19,846 nt of DNA from Acidobacteriaceae bacterium (GTDB lineage: Bacteria; Acidobacteriota; Terriglobia; Terriglobales; Acidobacteriaceae). A program made the translations under genes and the position numbers. Of this stretch, positions 7,723 through 14,100 are shown piece after piece (position 1 is the stretch's first letter; each line of letters opens with the position of its first letter). The notes beneath the pieces were generated by a model. The model saw nothing but the letters and a program-made list of their open reading frames with translations, ran no database searches and was not told the origin of the DNA. The stretch spans positions 1 through 19,846 of the forward strand of contig JARLFX010000085.1 in NCBI GenBank assembly GCA_031296355.1, given 5' to 3'.

Positions 7723-7751
7723 TTGACTATATCACTATAGAGCAATATAGT
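7723..7751 (+). promoter_or_regulatory. Strong sigma70 promoter overlapped by an ArsR-type operator
   Basis: TTGACT (7723-7728) and TATAGT (7746-7751) are separated by exactly 17 bases, a near-consensus sigma70 promoter firing towards the AhpD-like gene, with transcription expected near 7758. Superimposed is a perfect inverted repeat, ACTATAT (7726-7732) and ATATAGT (7745-7751), with a further CTATAG palindrome at its centre (7735-7740). On the other strand TTCAAC-N18-TATAGT could serve the repressor gene. A repressor bound here would block RNA polymerase in both directions. Confidence 0.75.
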
Positions 7752-7806
7752 TGAATTGTGCTCGTGTCAGCCAGAACAGCATAACGTCTTTGTAACGGAG
7801 AACACC

Positions 7807-8172
7807 ATGCAAACCAATGCCCAGCAGTATTACGAGACCGTAGCCGCCGCCATGAAGCCCGTCCGCACCCAGATGCCCGATGTGGTCAAGGGTTTCCGCG
7901 CGCTGCACGAAGCCGCCTTCCAGCCTGGAACCCTGTCGGTGATGGAAAAGGAACTGATCGCGCTGGGCATTGGGCTCTCCGTACGCTGCGAGAACTGCAT
8001 CTATTCGCACATCCAGGCCTGCCTGAAGGCCGGCGCAACCCGCGAACAGATTCTGGAAGCCGCCAGCGTGGCCGTGCTGATGCAGGGCGGGCCTACCTAC
8101 ACCTATCTGCCCCGCGTTGTGGAAGCACTGGATATTCTGGCCCCCGTCGCCACTGAGATAGCGGCTCAATGA
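7807..8172 (+). CDS. Carboxymuconolactone decarboxylase/AhpD-like protein with a CxxC active site
   Basis: This 121-residue, all-helical protein of the AhpD/CMD superfamily carries CENCIYSH at residues 61-68. This is the Cys-x-x-Cys-x3-His pattern used by AhpD-type disulfide reductases and peroxidases. Glu47 and Glu49 in MEKELIALGI are candidates for the proton-relay acid. True carboxymuconolactone decarboxylases lack this CxxC, so a redox role is more likely than lactone decarboxylation. The start is an ATG at 7807 with GGAG 6 bases upstream. A longer frame from a GTG at 7756 would begin at the predicted transcription start and is unlikely. The stop codon overlaps the next start as ATGA, so the two genes are translationally coupled. 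Probable partners are the rhodanese encoded next and the divergent ArsR-like repressor. Confidence 0.88.
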   Translation: MQTNAQQYYETVAAAMKPVRTQMPDVVKGFRALHEAAFQPGTLSVMEKELIALGIGLSVRCENCIYSHIQACLKAGATREQILEAASVAVLMQGGPTYTYLPRVVEALDILAPVATEIAAQ

Positions 8173-8720
8173 GCGCTGCGGTAACGAAAATAAAGACCAT
8201 TTCGATAGCGGAACTCAGCCATACCCTGCAACGGGGCGGCCTGCCGGCAATTCTGGATGTGCGGACCGCGGCGGAGTTCGCCACGGTACATGCCCAGGGC
8301 GCACACCTGATGCCACTGGACCAACTCAATCCAGCTGACGCTGCCGCTCTGCGCAACGAAGGGGATGGACGCCTGTATGTGCTCTGCCATAGCGGCGCAC
8401 GCTCCTCTACAGCCTGCCAGCGGCTGCTACAGGCCGGTGTGCTCGAGGTCTACTCCATCGAGGGTGGCACCCAGGCCTGGGAGAAAGCCGGGCTGCCAGT
8501 GATCCGCAGCCAGGACAGACGGAAGGTATTGCCGCTGGAGCGCCAGGTACGCATCGCCGCAGGCTCGCTGGTACTGCTGGGTGCGGTGCTGGGTTGGCTC
8601 GTCCAACCGGGATTCTTTGCGCTCTCGGCCTTTGTCGGCGCCGGGCTGGTCTTCGCCGGAATTACAGACTTTTGCGGCATGGGAATCGTACTCAGCAAGA
8701 TGCCCTGGAACTCGCACTAG
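8169..8720 (+). CDS. YgaP-like membrane rhodanese (sulfurtransferase domain + DUF2892)
   Basis: This 183-residue protein has a rhodanese domain (about residues 10-115) with active-site loop CHSGARS, so Cys73 would carry the persulfide. Two membrane helices follow (about 130-150 and 153-172). The tail TDFCGMGIVLSKMPWN matches the DUF2892 end of E. coli YgaP. YgaP-type proteins are inner-membrane sulfurtransferases with the rhodanese domain in the cytoplasm. A second cysteine, near residue 169, lies at the membrane edge and could take part in sulfur or NO chemistry. The ATG at 8169 overlaps the preceding stop by 4 bases. Together with the AhpD-like protein and the ArsR-type repressor this forms a compact reactive-sulfur or thiol-stress module. 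The physiological substrate is unknown. Confidence 0.88.
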   Translation: MSAAVTKIKTISIAELSHTLQRGGLPAILDVRTAAEFATVHAQGAHLMPLDQLNPADAAALRNEGDGRLYVLCHSGARSSTACQRLLQAGVLEVYSIEGGTQAWEKAGLPVIRSQDRRKVLPLERQVRIAAGSLVLLGAVLGWLVQPGFFALSAFVGAGLVFAGITDFCGMGIVLSKMPWNSH

Positions 8721-9259
8721 CGCGAACCCTCCGTCAAAGATTTCTTCCTCGTCTTCCTCAGCCTGCTCACATTCCTGTTGAAATGCAGGCAGTACGCACA
8801 GGCAGGAATGACGCGGGTTCGGACGCTATTTCCACCTAACGGTGCAGCGCTTCGCGGGCATGCCGCTGGAGCGGCTGTGGGGAAGTGGGAGAACTGGAAC
8901 GCTGGTAAAAGATCGGCGCCAGTCCTCCGCATTGTTCATACCGCAGGTGGCCGGTTTTCTAAAACGCGTACGCAGACTATCTGCAGGATTCATCGCGGGT
9001 TGGCCTTGAAATCCACTTTTCCGCAGCGAACGGTTACTGCTTCTACGTACTTGTTCCTATTTACCTTTGTTTAATAACCCCACTCGCACGGTAGCATCGC
9101 AGGCATCCAGACGCAGCGACATGGGTACCTCGGCAGCGTCTTGGCCGCGGCTTCCACGCAGCGTACACTTTTCCCACATAAAATCTTCGTATCGCACGGC
9201 GCGCTTTCTCACTACAATCGGGGAAGTACGCCGTCACTCAGAATCGGAGAAATGCAATC
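8721..9259. other. Non-coding region upstream of dnaN
   Basis: No supported gene lies in these 539 bases. A perfect inverted repeat CATTCCTG (8770-8777)/CAGGAATG (8803-8810) follows the ygaP-like stop by about 50 bases, but it has no T-tract. An open stretch at about 8811-9009 on the plus strand has GC-rich codons resembling a coding gene but no start signal and no recognisable family, so it may be a gene remnant. AT-rich sequence surrounds 9050-9080 (TTTGTTTAATAAC). TTTTCCCACA at 9170-9179 differs from a TTTTCCACA DnaA box by one inserted C. TACAAT at 9213-9218 is a possible -10 for dnaN, with no clear -35. Confidence 0.4.
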
Positions 9260-10435
9260 GTGACTACCGCGACCAATCCAGCGCCCACCGCCACTGCTAC
9301 CACCAGCAGCACCATGGAGATCAGCGTAAGCCGTGCCGAGCTGCTGCGCGAACTTACCGCGGCGCAATCCGTGGTGGAACGCAAGACCACCATCCCAATC
9401 CTCTCAAATTTTCTATTTGAGGCGGACGAGGACCGGCTGACGATCACCGCCACCGATCTCGACCAGTCGCTGAAGACATCGTGCGCGGCCAAAGTGAAGA
9501 AGCCCGGCGCCTGCACCGTGCCTGCGCGCAAGCTGTACGACTATATCAAGCTGCTGCCCGAGGGCGAGATCTCCATCAAGCAGATGGAGAATCACTGGGT
9601 GCAGATTCGCGCCGGCCGCTCCAACACCAAGATGGTGGGCATGGCGCGCGCAAACTTCCCCCAGGTGACGGAGTTCCCCGCCAACGACGCCATCAAGCTG
9701 CCGGTCGCATCGCTGAAAGCGATGATCGCGAAGACTATCTTCGCCATCTCCAGCGAAGAATCGCGCTACACGCTCAACGGCGCGCTGCTGGCGCTGAAGG
9801 CTGAGTCGATGGCGATGGTGGCCACTGACGGACACCGCCTGGCACACGTCGAGAAGACGGGCGAGGCCCTGGTCGGCATCAACGGCGAGAAGAAGACGCT
9901 GATCCCGCGTAAGGCGCTGGGCGAGCTGCAGGGCCTGCTGAACAACACGGAAGAAGAGTTCCTGGAGTTTGCTGACGACGAGCAGACCTTGTTCTTCAAG
10001 GTGGGCGGCCGGGTGCTGACCTCGCGCAAGCTGAGCGGCCAGTTCCCCAACTACGAAGCCGTGCTGCCGCGCGACAACAACAAGTTCGTGATCGTGAAGG
10101 CAGACGAGCTCAACGCCTGCATCCTGCGCGTGGCGCAGTTTGCCGACGAGCGTTCCGGCGCCATCAAGCTGCGGCTTGAGCAGAACGAACTCAAGCTTTC
10201 CTCATCTTCCACAGATGCCGGTGAGTCTGAGGATTCCATCGAGACGCCGTACAACTACGACGCCATCGTGGTCGGATTTAATTCACAATACCTGCTGGAT
10301 TTCCTCAAGGCCATCGGCAGCGTGAGCGAAGTGCGGCTGGAGTTCAAAGACGCGCAGAGCGCTGGCCAGATGCGCCCCGAAGATCCCGACGACGCTTTCA
10401 AGTACCGCTACATCATCATGCCGATGCGCATCTGA
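9260..10435 (+). CDS. dnaN: DNA polymerase III beta subunit (sliding clamp)
   Basis: The 391-residue beta clamp encircles DNA and tethers Pol III. Typical sequences include MEISVSRAELLRELTAAQSVVERKTTIPILSNFLFEA, a central domain with TDGHRLAHVEKTGE, LIPRKALGELQGLL and SGQFPNYEAVLPRDN, and the C-terminal YIIMPMRI, which forms part of the hydrophobic binding pocket. The start is a GTG at 9260 with GGAG 10 bases upstream. It adds an 18-residue Ala/Thr-rich extension before the canonical Met (ATG at 9314), which has no ribosome-binding site. The true N-terminus could be either. A dinD-like gene begins 17 bases downstream. dnaN is separated from dnaA here by four unrelated genes, unlike the adjacent dnaA-dnaN pair in many bacteria. 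Confidence 0.96.
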   Translation: MTTATNPAPTATATTSSTMEISVSRAELLRELTAAQSVVERKTTIPILSNFLFEADEDRLTITATDLDQSLKTSCAAKVKKPGACTVPARKLYDYIKLLPEGEISIKQMENHWVQIRAGRSNTKMVGMARANFPQVTEFPANDAIKLPVASLKAMIAKTIFAISSEESRYTLNGALLALKAESMAMVATDGHRLAHVEKTGEALVGINGEKKTLIPRKALGELQGLLNNTEEEFLEFADDEQTLFFKVGGRVLTSRKLSGQFPNYEAVLPRDNNKFVIVKADELNACILRVAQFADERSGAIKLRLEQNELKLSSSSTDAGESEDSIETPYNYDAIVVGFNSQYLLDFLKAIGSVSEVRLEFKDAQSAGQMRPEDPDDAFKYRYIIMPMRI

Positions 10436-10452
10436 AGTAAGGCTCCAGGATT

Positions 10453-11058
10453 ATGACGGAAGAAAATACTCGGGCTAACAAACTAGCAGAAATAGCTTTT
10501 GGCCAAGCATTCAAACCCAATAAGACTGCGGACACTCGTCAAGCAGGTGCAGTGTCATCGGAAGTAGCAAAGACATCCGTTGATAGATTGCTTGATGCTT
10601 TTGAAGATGCTTCCAAAGTTGATGATGGTGGCGTTGAATTCTGGCACGCGCGCGATCTTCAAAAACTTTTAGGGTATGCGGAATACAGGAATTTCCTTAC
10701 CGTTGTACAAAAAGCCAAAGAAGCGTGTGTCAATTCAGGGCAAGCCGTAGAGAACCATTTTGTTGACATCAACGAAATGGTCGAGATTGGATCTGGTGCA
10801 GCCCGAGAAATTGAAAACATTAGGCTTACTCGCTATGCGTCATATCTCATCGCACAAACCGAGGATAAGCTGCGCAGAGAAAAAATTCGCGGGAAAGATT
10901 CAGCCAATCAAGCCCATCATGATGTAGGCAAGAAAGTTCGGCAGACGATCAAAGACATCGGAGGAACGATGCCTGAAAACCTGCCAAAGGCTGAAAATAT
11001 TACGGCAGTTTCCAAGCGTCTACGGAAAGCATCCCCACAAGTTCTTCCTTTGAAGTAG
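10453..11058 (+). CDS. dinD: DinD-like DNA-damage-inducible protein lacking its central region
   Basis: The 201 residues match two separated parts of DinD. Residues 60-135 (EFWHARDLQKLLGYAEYRNFL, then KAKEACVNSGQ, IGSGAAREIENIRLTRYASYLIAQ) correspond to the Bro-N-like N-terminal half. Residue 136 onward (TEDKLRREKIRGKDSANQAHH, then DVGKKVRQTI, GGTMPENLP) corresponds to the C-terminal end. In E. coli DinD, as I recall it, roughly 110-120 residues lie between these blocks, including the QTYFA, FQNHGYRGLYGG and LDHMGSTELAANLFRATQ segments. They are absent here, with the reading frame kept, and the join falls at Gln135/Thr136 (about 10855-10860). DinD is SOS-induced in E. coli and affects RecA filaments. 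The gene also has an unrelated 50-residue head, is markedly lower in GC than its neighbours and begins 17 bases after dnaN. It may be acquired and decaying, or a shortened functional variant. Confidence 0.8.
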   Translation: MTEENTRANKLAEIAFGQAFKPNKTADTRQAGAVSSEVAKTSVDRLLDAFEDASKVDDGGVEFWHARDLQKLLGYAEYRNFLTVVQKAKEACVNSGQAVENHFVDINEMVEIGSGAAREIENIRLTRYASYLIAQTEDKLRREKIRGKDSANQAHHDVGKKVRQTIKDIGGTMPENLPKAENITAVSKRLRKASPQVLPLK

Positions 11059-11075
11059 CTACGGTTAAAGCGTGC

Positions 11076-11102
11076 AAACCCGGCTTACTGGCCGGGTTTT
11101 TC
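11076..11102 (+). terminator. Rho-independent terminator after dinD
   Basis: AAACCCGGC (11076-11084) and GCCGGGTTT (11091-11099) form a perfect 9-bp stem with loop TTACTG, followed directly by further T residues. It ends transcription of dnaN-dinD and insulates the metallophosphoesterase gene. Confidence 0.92.
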
Positions 11103-11130
11103 TTGCTCTGTCATACGGTATGGGTAGAAT
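11103..11130 (+). promoter_or_regulatory. Possible promoter for the metallophosphoesterase gene
   Basis: TTGCTC (11103-11108) and TAGAAT (11125-11130) are separated by 16 bases, just after the dinD terminator and 38 bases before the start codon. The -10 matches the consensus at 5 of 6 positions, but the -35 matches at only 3 of 6. This is a modest prediction supported by position. Confidence 0.35.
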
Positions 11131-11167
11131 CGGCGATACTTAATGTGCGTCTTGATCGAAGGTGCCG

Positions 11168-12625
11168 ATGATTTTAAAATTTTGCGCGCTTCGCGCGCGC
11201 GTGGTCTCCGTAGTCTGTCTGTTACTGCTTAGTTGCGCGGCTTATGCTGCGCCGGGCACGCGCGCGAACACAGCCTCGGCGCTGATGATCAGCGATATCC
11301 ACTTCGATCCGTTTCACGATCCCGCAAAGGTGAAAGCGCTGGCTGCCGCGCCTGAGAGTGGTTGGGAGGCGATCCTTGCTGCGCCCGCCTCGTCCAGCCA
11401 GCAAGCGGACCTCGATAAGTTGCAGATCGCCTGCAAGGCGAAGGGTGAAGACACGGATTACGCCCTGTTGAACTCCGCGCTACAGGCCATCCGTGAGCAC
11501 GCTGCAGCGGTTCGCTTTGTGACTGTGAGCGGCGACTTGATGGCGCACAAATTCGCCTGCCGCTGGGCGCAGACCATGCCCGGCGCCACCGCGGCAAACT
11601 ACGATTCCTTCGTCGAAAAGACGCTACAGTATCAGGCGGAGAAGCTGCAGCAGGCGCTGCCGCACGCCACGCTCTACCTCGCGCTGGGTAACAACGATTC
11701 CAACTGTGACGATTACACGCTGGACACCGGCACACCGTTTCTGGCGGCTGTAGCGAAGATCGTGGGCCGCGGCGTTGGCTCTACGTGGACAGCGGCGGCG
11801 GCGAAAGACTTTGCCACTGGCGGTTATTACAGCGTGACCATGGCTGCGCCCATGCAGCAGACCCGGCTGATCGTGGTGAACGATATTTTTCTCAGCCCCG
11901 GCTACCTGCACTGCTCCGGCAAGCCAGATGCCGCACCCGGCGCAGCGCAGATGCAGTGGCTGCAGCAGCAGCTGGACGCAGCGCGCAAACTGCACCAGCG
12001 CGTGTGGGTGATGGGCCACATCCCGCCCGGCGTGAACCCCTACAGCACGCTCAGCCACGGGCCCGACGCGGTCTGTAGCGGCGCAAAGCCGAAGATGTTC
12101 ATGAGCAGCGAAGTGCTGGGCGATACGGTTGCCGCCAGCGCCAGCGAGATACCGCTCGCCATCTTCGCGCATACGCATATGGATGAGCTGCGCCTGCTTG
12201 GCCCCGCACAGCCGGCCGCCGGCGTGCAGAGCCAGGCCGTCGCACTGAAGCTGGTGCCGTCTATCTCGCCGGTGAATGGCAACCGCCCATCGTTCCTGGT
12301 GGCGAAGATAGAGCCCGCCACGGCGACGCTGGCGGATTACACCGTCTACACCGCAGCAGATGCGCAGGGCAGCGCCTGGACGCCGGAGTACACCTTCTCC
12401 ACCACCTACGGGCACGGCGGATTCACCCCCGCGACGCTGCGCCAGGTGATCGCAGGCTTTACGGCTGATGCCAAAGCCGATGCCCAGCCCAGCCAGGATT
12501 ACATGCGCTTCTACACCTCCGGCACGCTCACGCGGGAGCTGACGCCGTTCTGGCCCAGTTACGTCTGCGCGCTGGCCAATACCCACGCGGCAGACTACAC
12601 CGCCTGCGTCTGCGGCGCGAAGTAA
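11168..12625 (+). CDS. Secreted calcineurin-like metallophosphoesterase (acid sphingomyelinase-like)
   Basis: The 485-residue protein has an export signal (about residues 1-28). LLSC at 20-23 could be a lipobox, while AYA/A at about 25-28 fits signal peptidase I, so lipoprotein or free secretion is undecided. The five metallophosphoesterase blocks appear in order: SDIHFD (Asp43, His45), VSGDLMAH, LGNND, MGHIPPG and FAHTHMDE. These ligate two metal ions. Many paired cysteines (for example in the HCSG, AVCSG, YVCAL and ACVCGAK segments) suggest disulfides outside the cytoplasm. The spacing and the HIPPG motif resemble acid sphingomyelinase-like phosphodiesterases, which cleave phosphodiesters or nucleotides; the substrate is unknown. 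The ATG at 11168 has AAGG 5 bases upstream. A GTG two codons earlier would sit directly on that site. hemB follows after 34 bases. Confidence 0.88.
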   Translation: MILKFCALRARVVSVVCLLLLSCAAYAAPGTRANTASALMISDIHFDPFHDPAKVKALAAAPESGWEAILAAPASSSQQADLDKLQIACKAKGEDTDYALLNSALQAIREHAAAVRFVTVSGDLMAHKFACRWAQTMPGATAANYDSFVEKTLQYQAEKLQQALPHATLYLALGNNDSNCDDYTLDTGTPFLAAVAKIVGRGVGSTWTAAAAKDFATGGYYSVTMAAPMQQTRLIVVNDIFLSPGYLHCSGKPDAAPGAAQMQWLQQQLDAARKLHQRVWVMGHIPPGVNPYSTLSHGPDAVCSGAKPKMFMSSEVLGDTVAASASEIPLAIFAHTHMDELRLLGPAQPAAGVQSQAVALKLVPSISPVNGNRPSFLVAKIEPATATLADYTVYTAADAQGSAWTPEYTFSTTYGHGGFTPATLRQVIAGFTADAKADAQPSQDYMRFYTSGTLTRELTPFWPSYVCALANTHAADYTACVCGAK

Positions 12626-12639
12626 AGCGCAGACGCAGG
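12603..12639 (+). other. Perfect 12-bp hairpin across the metallophosphoesterase stop codon
   Basis: CCTGCGTCTGCG (12603-12614) and CGCAGACGCAGG (12628-12639) are exact reverse complements around a 13-base loop that contains the TAA stop. The left arm is coding and the right arm lies in the gap before hemB. No T-run follows (ACCCCGAG), so it is not a canonical terminator. It could act as a U-tract-less terminator or protect the 3' end of the upstream message. A perfect 12-bp stem at a gene end is unlikely to be chance. Confidence 0.65.
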
Positions 12640-12659
12640 ACCCCGAGTAGAATCTAGCC

Positions 12660-13649
12660 ATGGAATTCCCTGTTACCCGCCTGCGCCGGTTGCGCCGGAC
12701 TGAGGCGCTGCGTTCACTGGCGCGTGAAACCCACCTGCGCCCTTCGATGTTCATTCAGCCGCTCTTCGTTTGTCCCGGCGAAGGCGTGCGCAAACCCGTC
12801 ACCTCCATGCCCGGCGTCTTCAACCTCTCCATCGATGAGGCGGTGAAGGAAGCGAATGCGGCTGCCGCGCTCGGCATCGGCGGGCTGCTGCTCTTCGGGC
12901 TCCCCTCGGAAAAAGATGAGAAGGGCACCGGCGCATACGCTGCAGACGGCATCACCCAGCAGGCCTTGCGCGCGTTGAAAAAAGAATCCGCGCTAAAGAA
13001 CGTTGCGCTCATCGCCGACGTCTGCCTCTGCGAATACACCTCCCACGGCCACTGCGGCGTGCTGCACGGCACCGGCGCAGACTGCGAAGTGGATAACGAC
13101 GCCAGCCTGCCTCTCATCGCGAAGACGGCTGCCTCGCTTGCCGCGGCGGGTGCGGACATCGTTGCCCCCAGCGACATGATGGATGGCCGCGTCGCGGCGA
13201 TTCGCGCGGAGCTGGATTCCGCAGGTTTCCAACAGACGCCCATCATGAGCTACGCGGCCAAGTTCGCTTCAGCCTTCTACGGGCCGTTCCGCGAGGCGGC
13301 AGACTCCGCCCCGCAGTTCGGCGACCGCAGGGGCTACCAGATGGATGGCGCGAATGTGCGCGAAGCGATGCGCGAGATCGAGCAGGACATCGCCGAGGGC
13401 GCAGACATGATCCTGATGAAGCCGGCGATGCCGTACCTGGATGTGATCCACGCCGCTCGCGAGCGCATGGATCTGCCGATGGGCGCATACCAGGTGTCCG
13501 GTGAGTACGCCATGCTGCATGCCGCCTTCGAACGCGGATGGCTGGAGCCGGAGCGCGCGATGATGGAGTCGCTGCTGGGGATTCGGCGGGCTGGGGCGGA
13601 GTTTATTGTGACTTACTTTGCGCAGGCGGCAGCGAAGGTGCTGGGGTAA
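12660..13649 (+). CDS. hemB: Delta-aminolevulinic acid dehydratase (porphobilinogen synthase), zinc type
   Basis: This 329-residue enzyme joins two 5-aminolevulinate molecules into porphobilinogen, the second common step of heme and tetrapyrrole synthesis. The Schiff-base lysines are Lys201 ([15 protein letters not shown]) and Lys254 ([11 protein letters not shown]). The cysteine cluster [14 protein letters not shown] (Cys122, Cys124, Cys132) marks the zinc-dependent form rather than the magnesium form. The segment [15 protein letters not shown] is also typical. The ATG at 12660 has only a weak Shine-Dalgarno sequence. TAGAAT lies just 6 bases before it (12648-12653), which would place a transcript start at or near the ATG and suggests a leaderless message. 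No other heme genes are nearby. The small membrane protein gene begins 3 bases after the hemB stop. Confidence 0.96.
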   Translation: MEFPVTRLRRLRRTEALRSLARETHLRPSMFIQPLFVCPGEGVRKPVTSMPGVFNLSIDEAVKEANAAAALGIGGLLLFGLPSEKDEKGTGAYAADGITQQALRALKKESALKNVALIADVCLCEYTSHGHCGVLHGTGADCEVDNDASLPLIAKTAASLAAAGADIVAPSDMMDGRVAAIRAELDSAGFQQTPIMSYAAKFASAFYGPFREAADSAPQFGDRRGYQMDGANVREAMREIEQDIAEGADMILMKPAMPYLDVIHAARERMDLPMGAYQVSGEYAMLHAAFERGWLEPERAMMESLLGIRRAGAEFIVTYFAQAAAKVLG

Positions 13650-13652
13650 GAG

Positions 13653-14021
13653 ATGACGTGCGAAGAGCGTTGGAAACACTATCGAAAGCTGCGTTGGCAG
13701 GCATTTTTTGCTTGGCTCGGCTGCAGCTATCTTGGTCGGTTTCCTTCTGATCTCAGTCGACTCATCCATGCCAGCACGGGGAAATATTTCCCTGACTTTG
13801 TCTTTTGGACGCTTACAGTGGTTTCCCTTCTAGTCGGTTTTAGTTTTCTTTTTTACACCTGGGGACGGTTAGTTTTTTGGCGGTGTCCTAATTGTGGCGA
13901 GCATTTCTTTGGATGGAAGCCCTTGGGCTTTAGATCAAATCCATTTCGCAGAAAATGCGCCTCATGTGGTCTGCAAAAATGGACATGTCCTCCATCCCAG
14001 CCAGTAGTCGTGCCCGAATAG
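13653..14021 (+). CDS. Small membrane protein with a C-terminal zinc ribbon, unknown function
   Basis: I do not recognise the family of this 122-residue protein. A hydrophobic segment (about residues 50-76, FVFWTLTVVSLLVGFSFLFYTWGRLVFW) is a likely membrane helix, and a weaker hydrophobic stretch lies at 15-27. The C-terminal part has two CxxC pairs, CPNCGEHFFG and CASCG, about 20 residues apart, the layout of a four-cysteine zinc ribbon. The tail is Pro-rich. The ATG at 13653 begins 3 bases after the hemB stop and has GGGG plus AAG just upstream, so the gene is probably co-transcribed with hemB. The sequence is clearly AT-richer than hemB, which suggests a different origin or weak codon selection. 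No catalytic motif is visible. Confidence 0.7.
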   Translation: MTCEERWKHYRKLRWQAFFAWLGCSYLGRFPSDLSRLIHASTGKYFPDFVFWTLTVVSLLVGFSFLFYTWGRLVFWRCPNCGEHFFGWKPLGFRSNPFRRKCASCGLQKWTCPPSQPVVVPE

Positions 14022-14100
14022 CGACCTTCAGATGCGCCCACTGCATCGTTTGCCGTAGCATGGAATCTAAATAGTTCAGCAGTACTTCAGGAGCTTTCCC

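Noticed and set aside
8770..8810. Inverted repeat CATTCCTG/CAGGAATG as terminator of the redox operon
   Set aside because: The stem is only 8 bp with a 25-base loop and no T-tract follows, so it is not called as a terminator.
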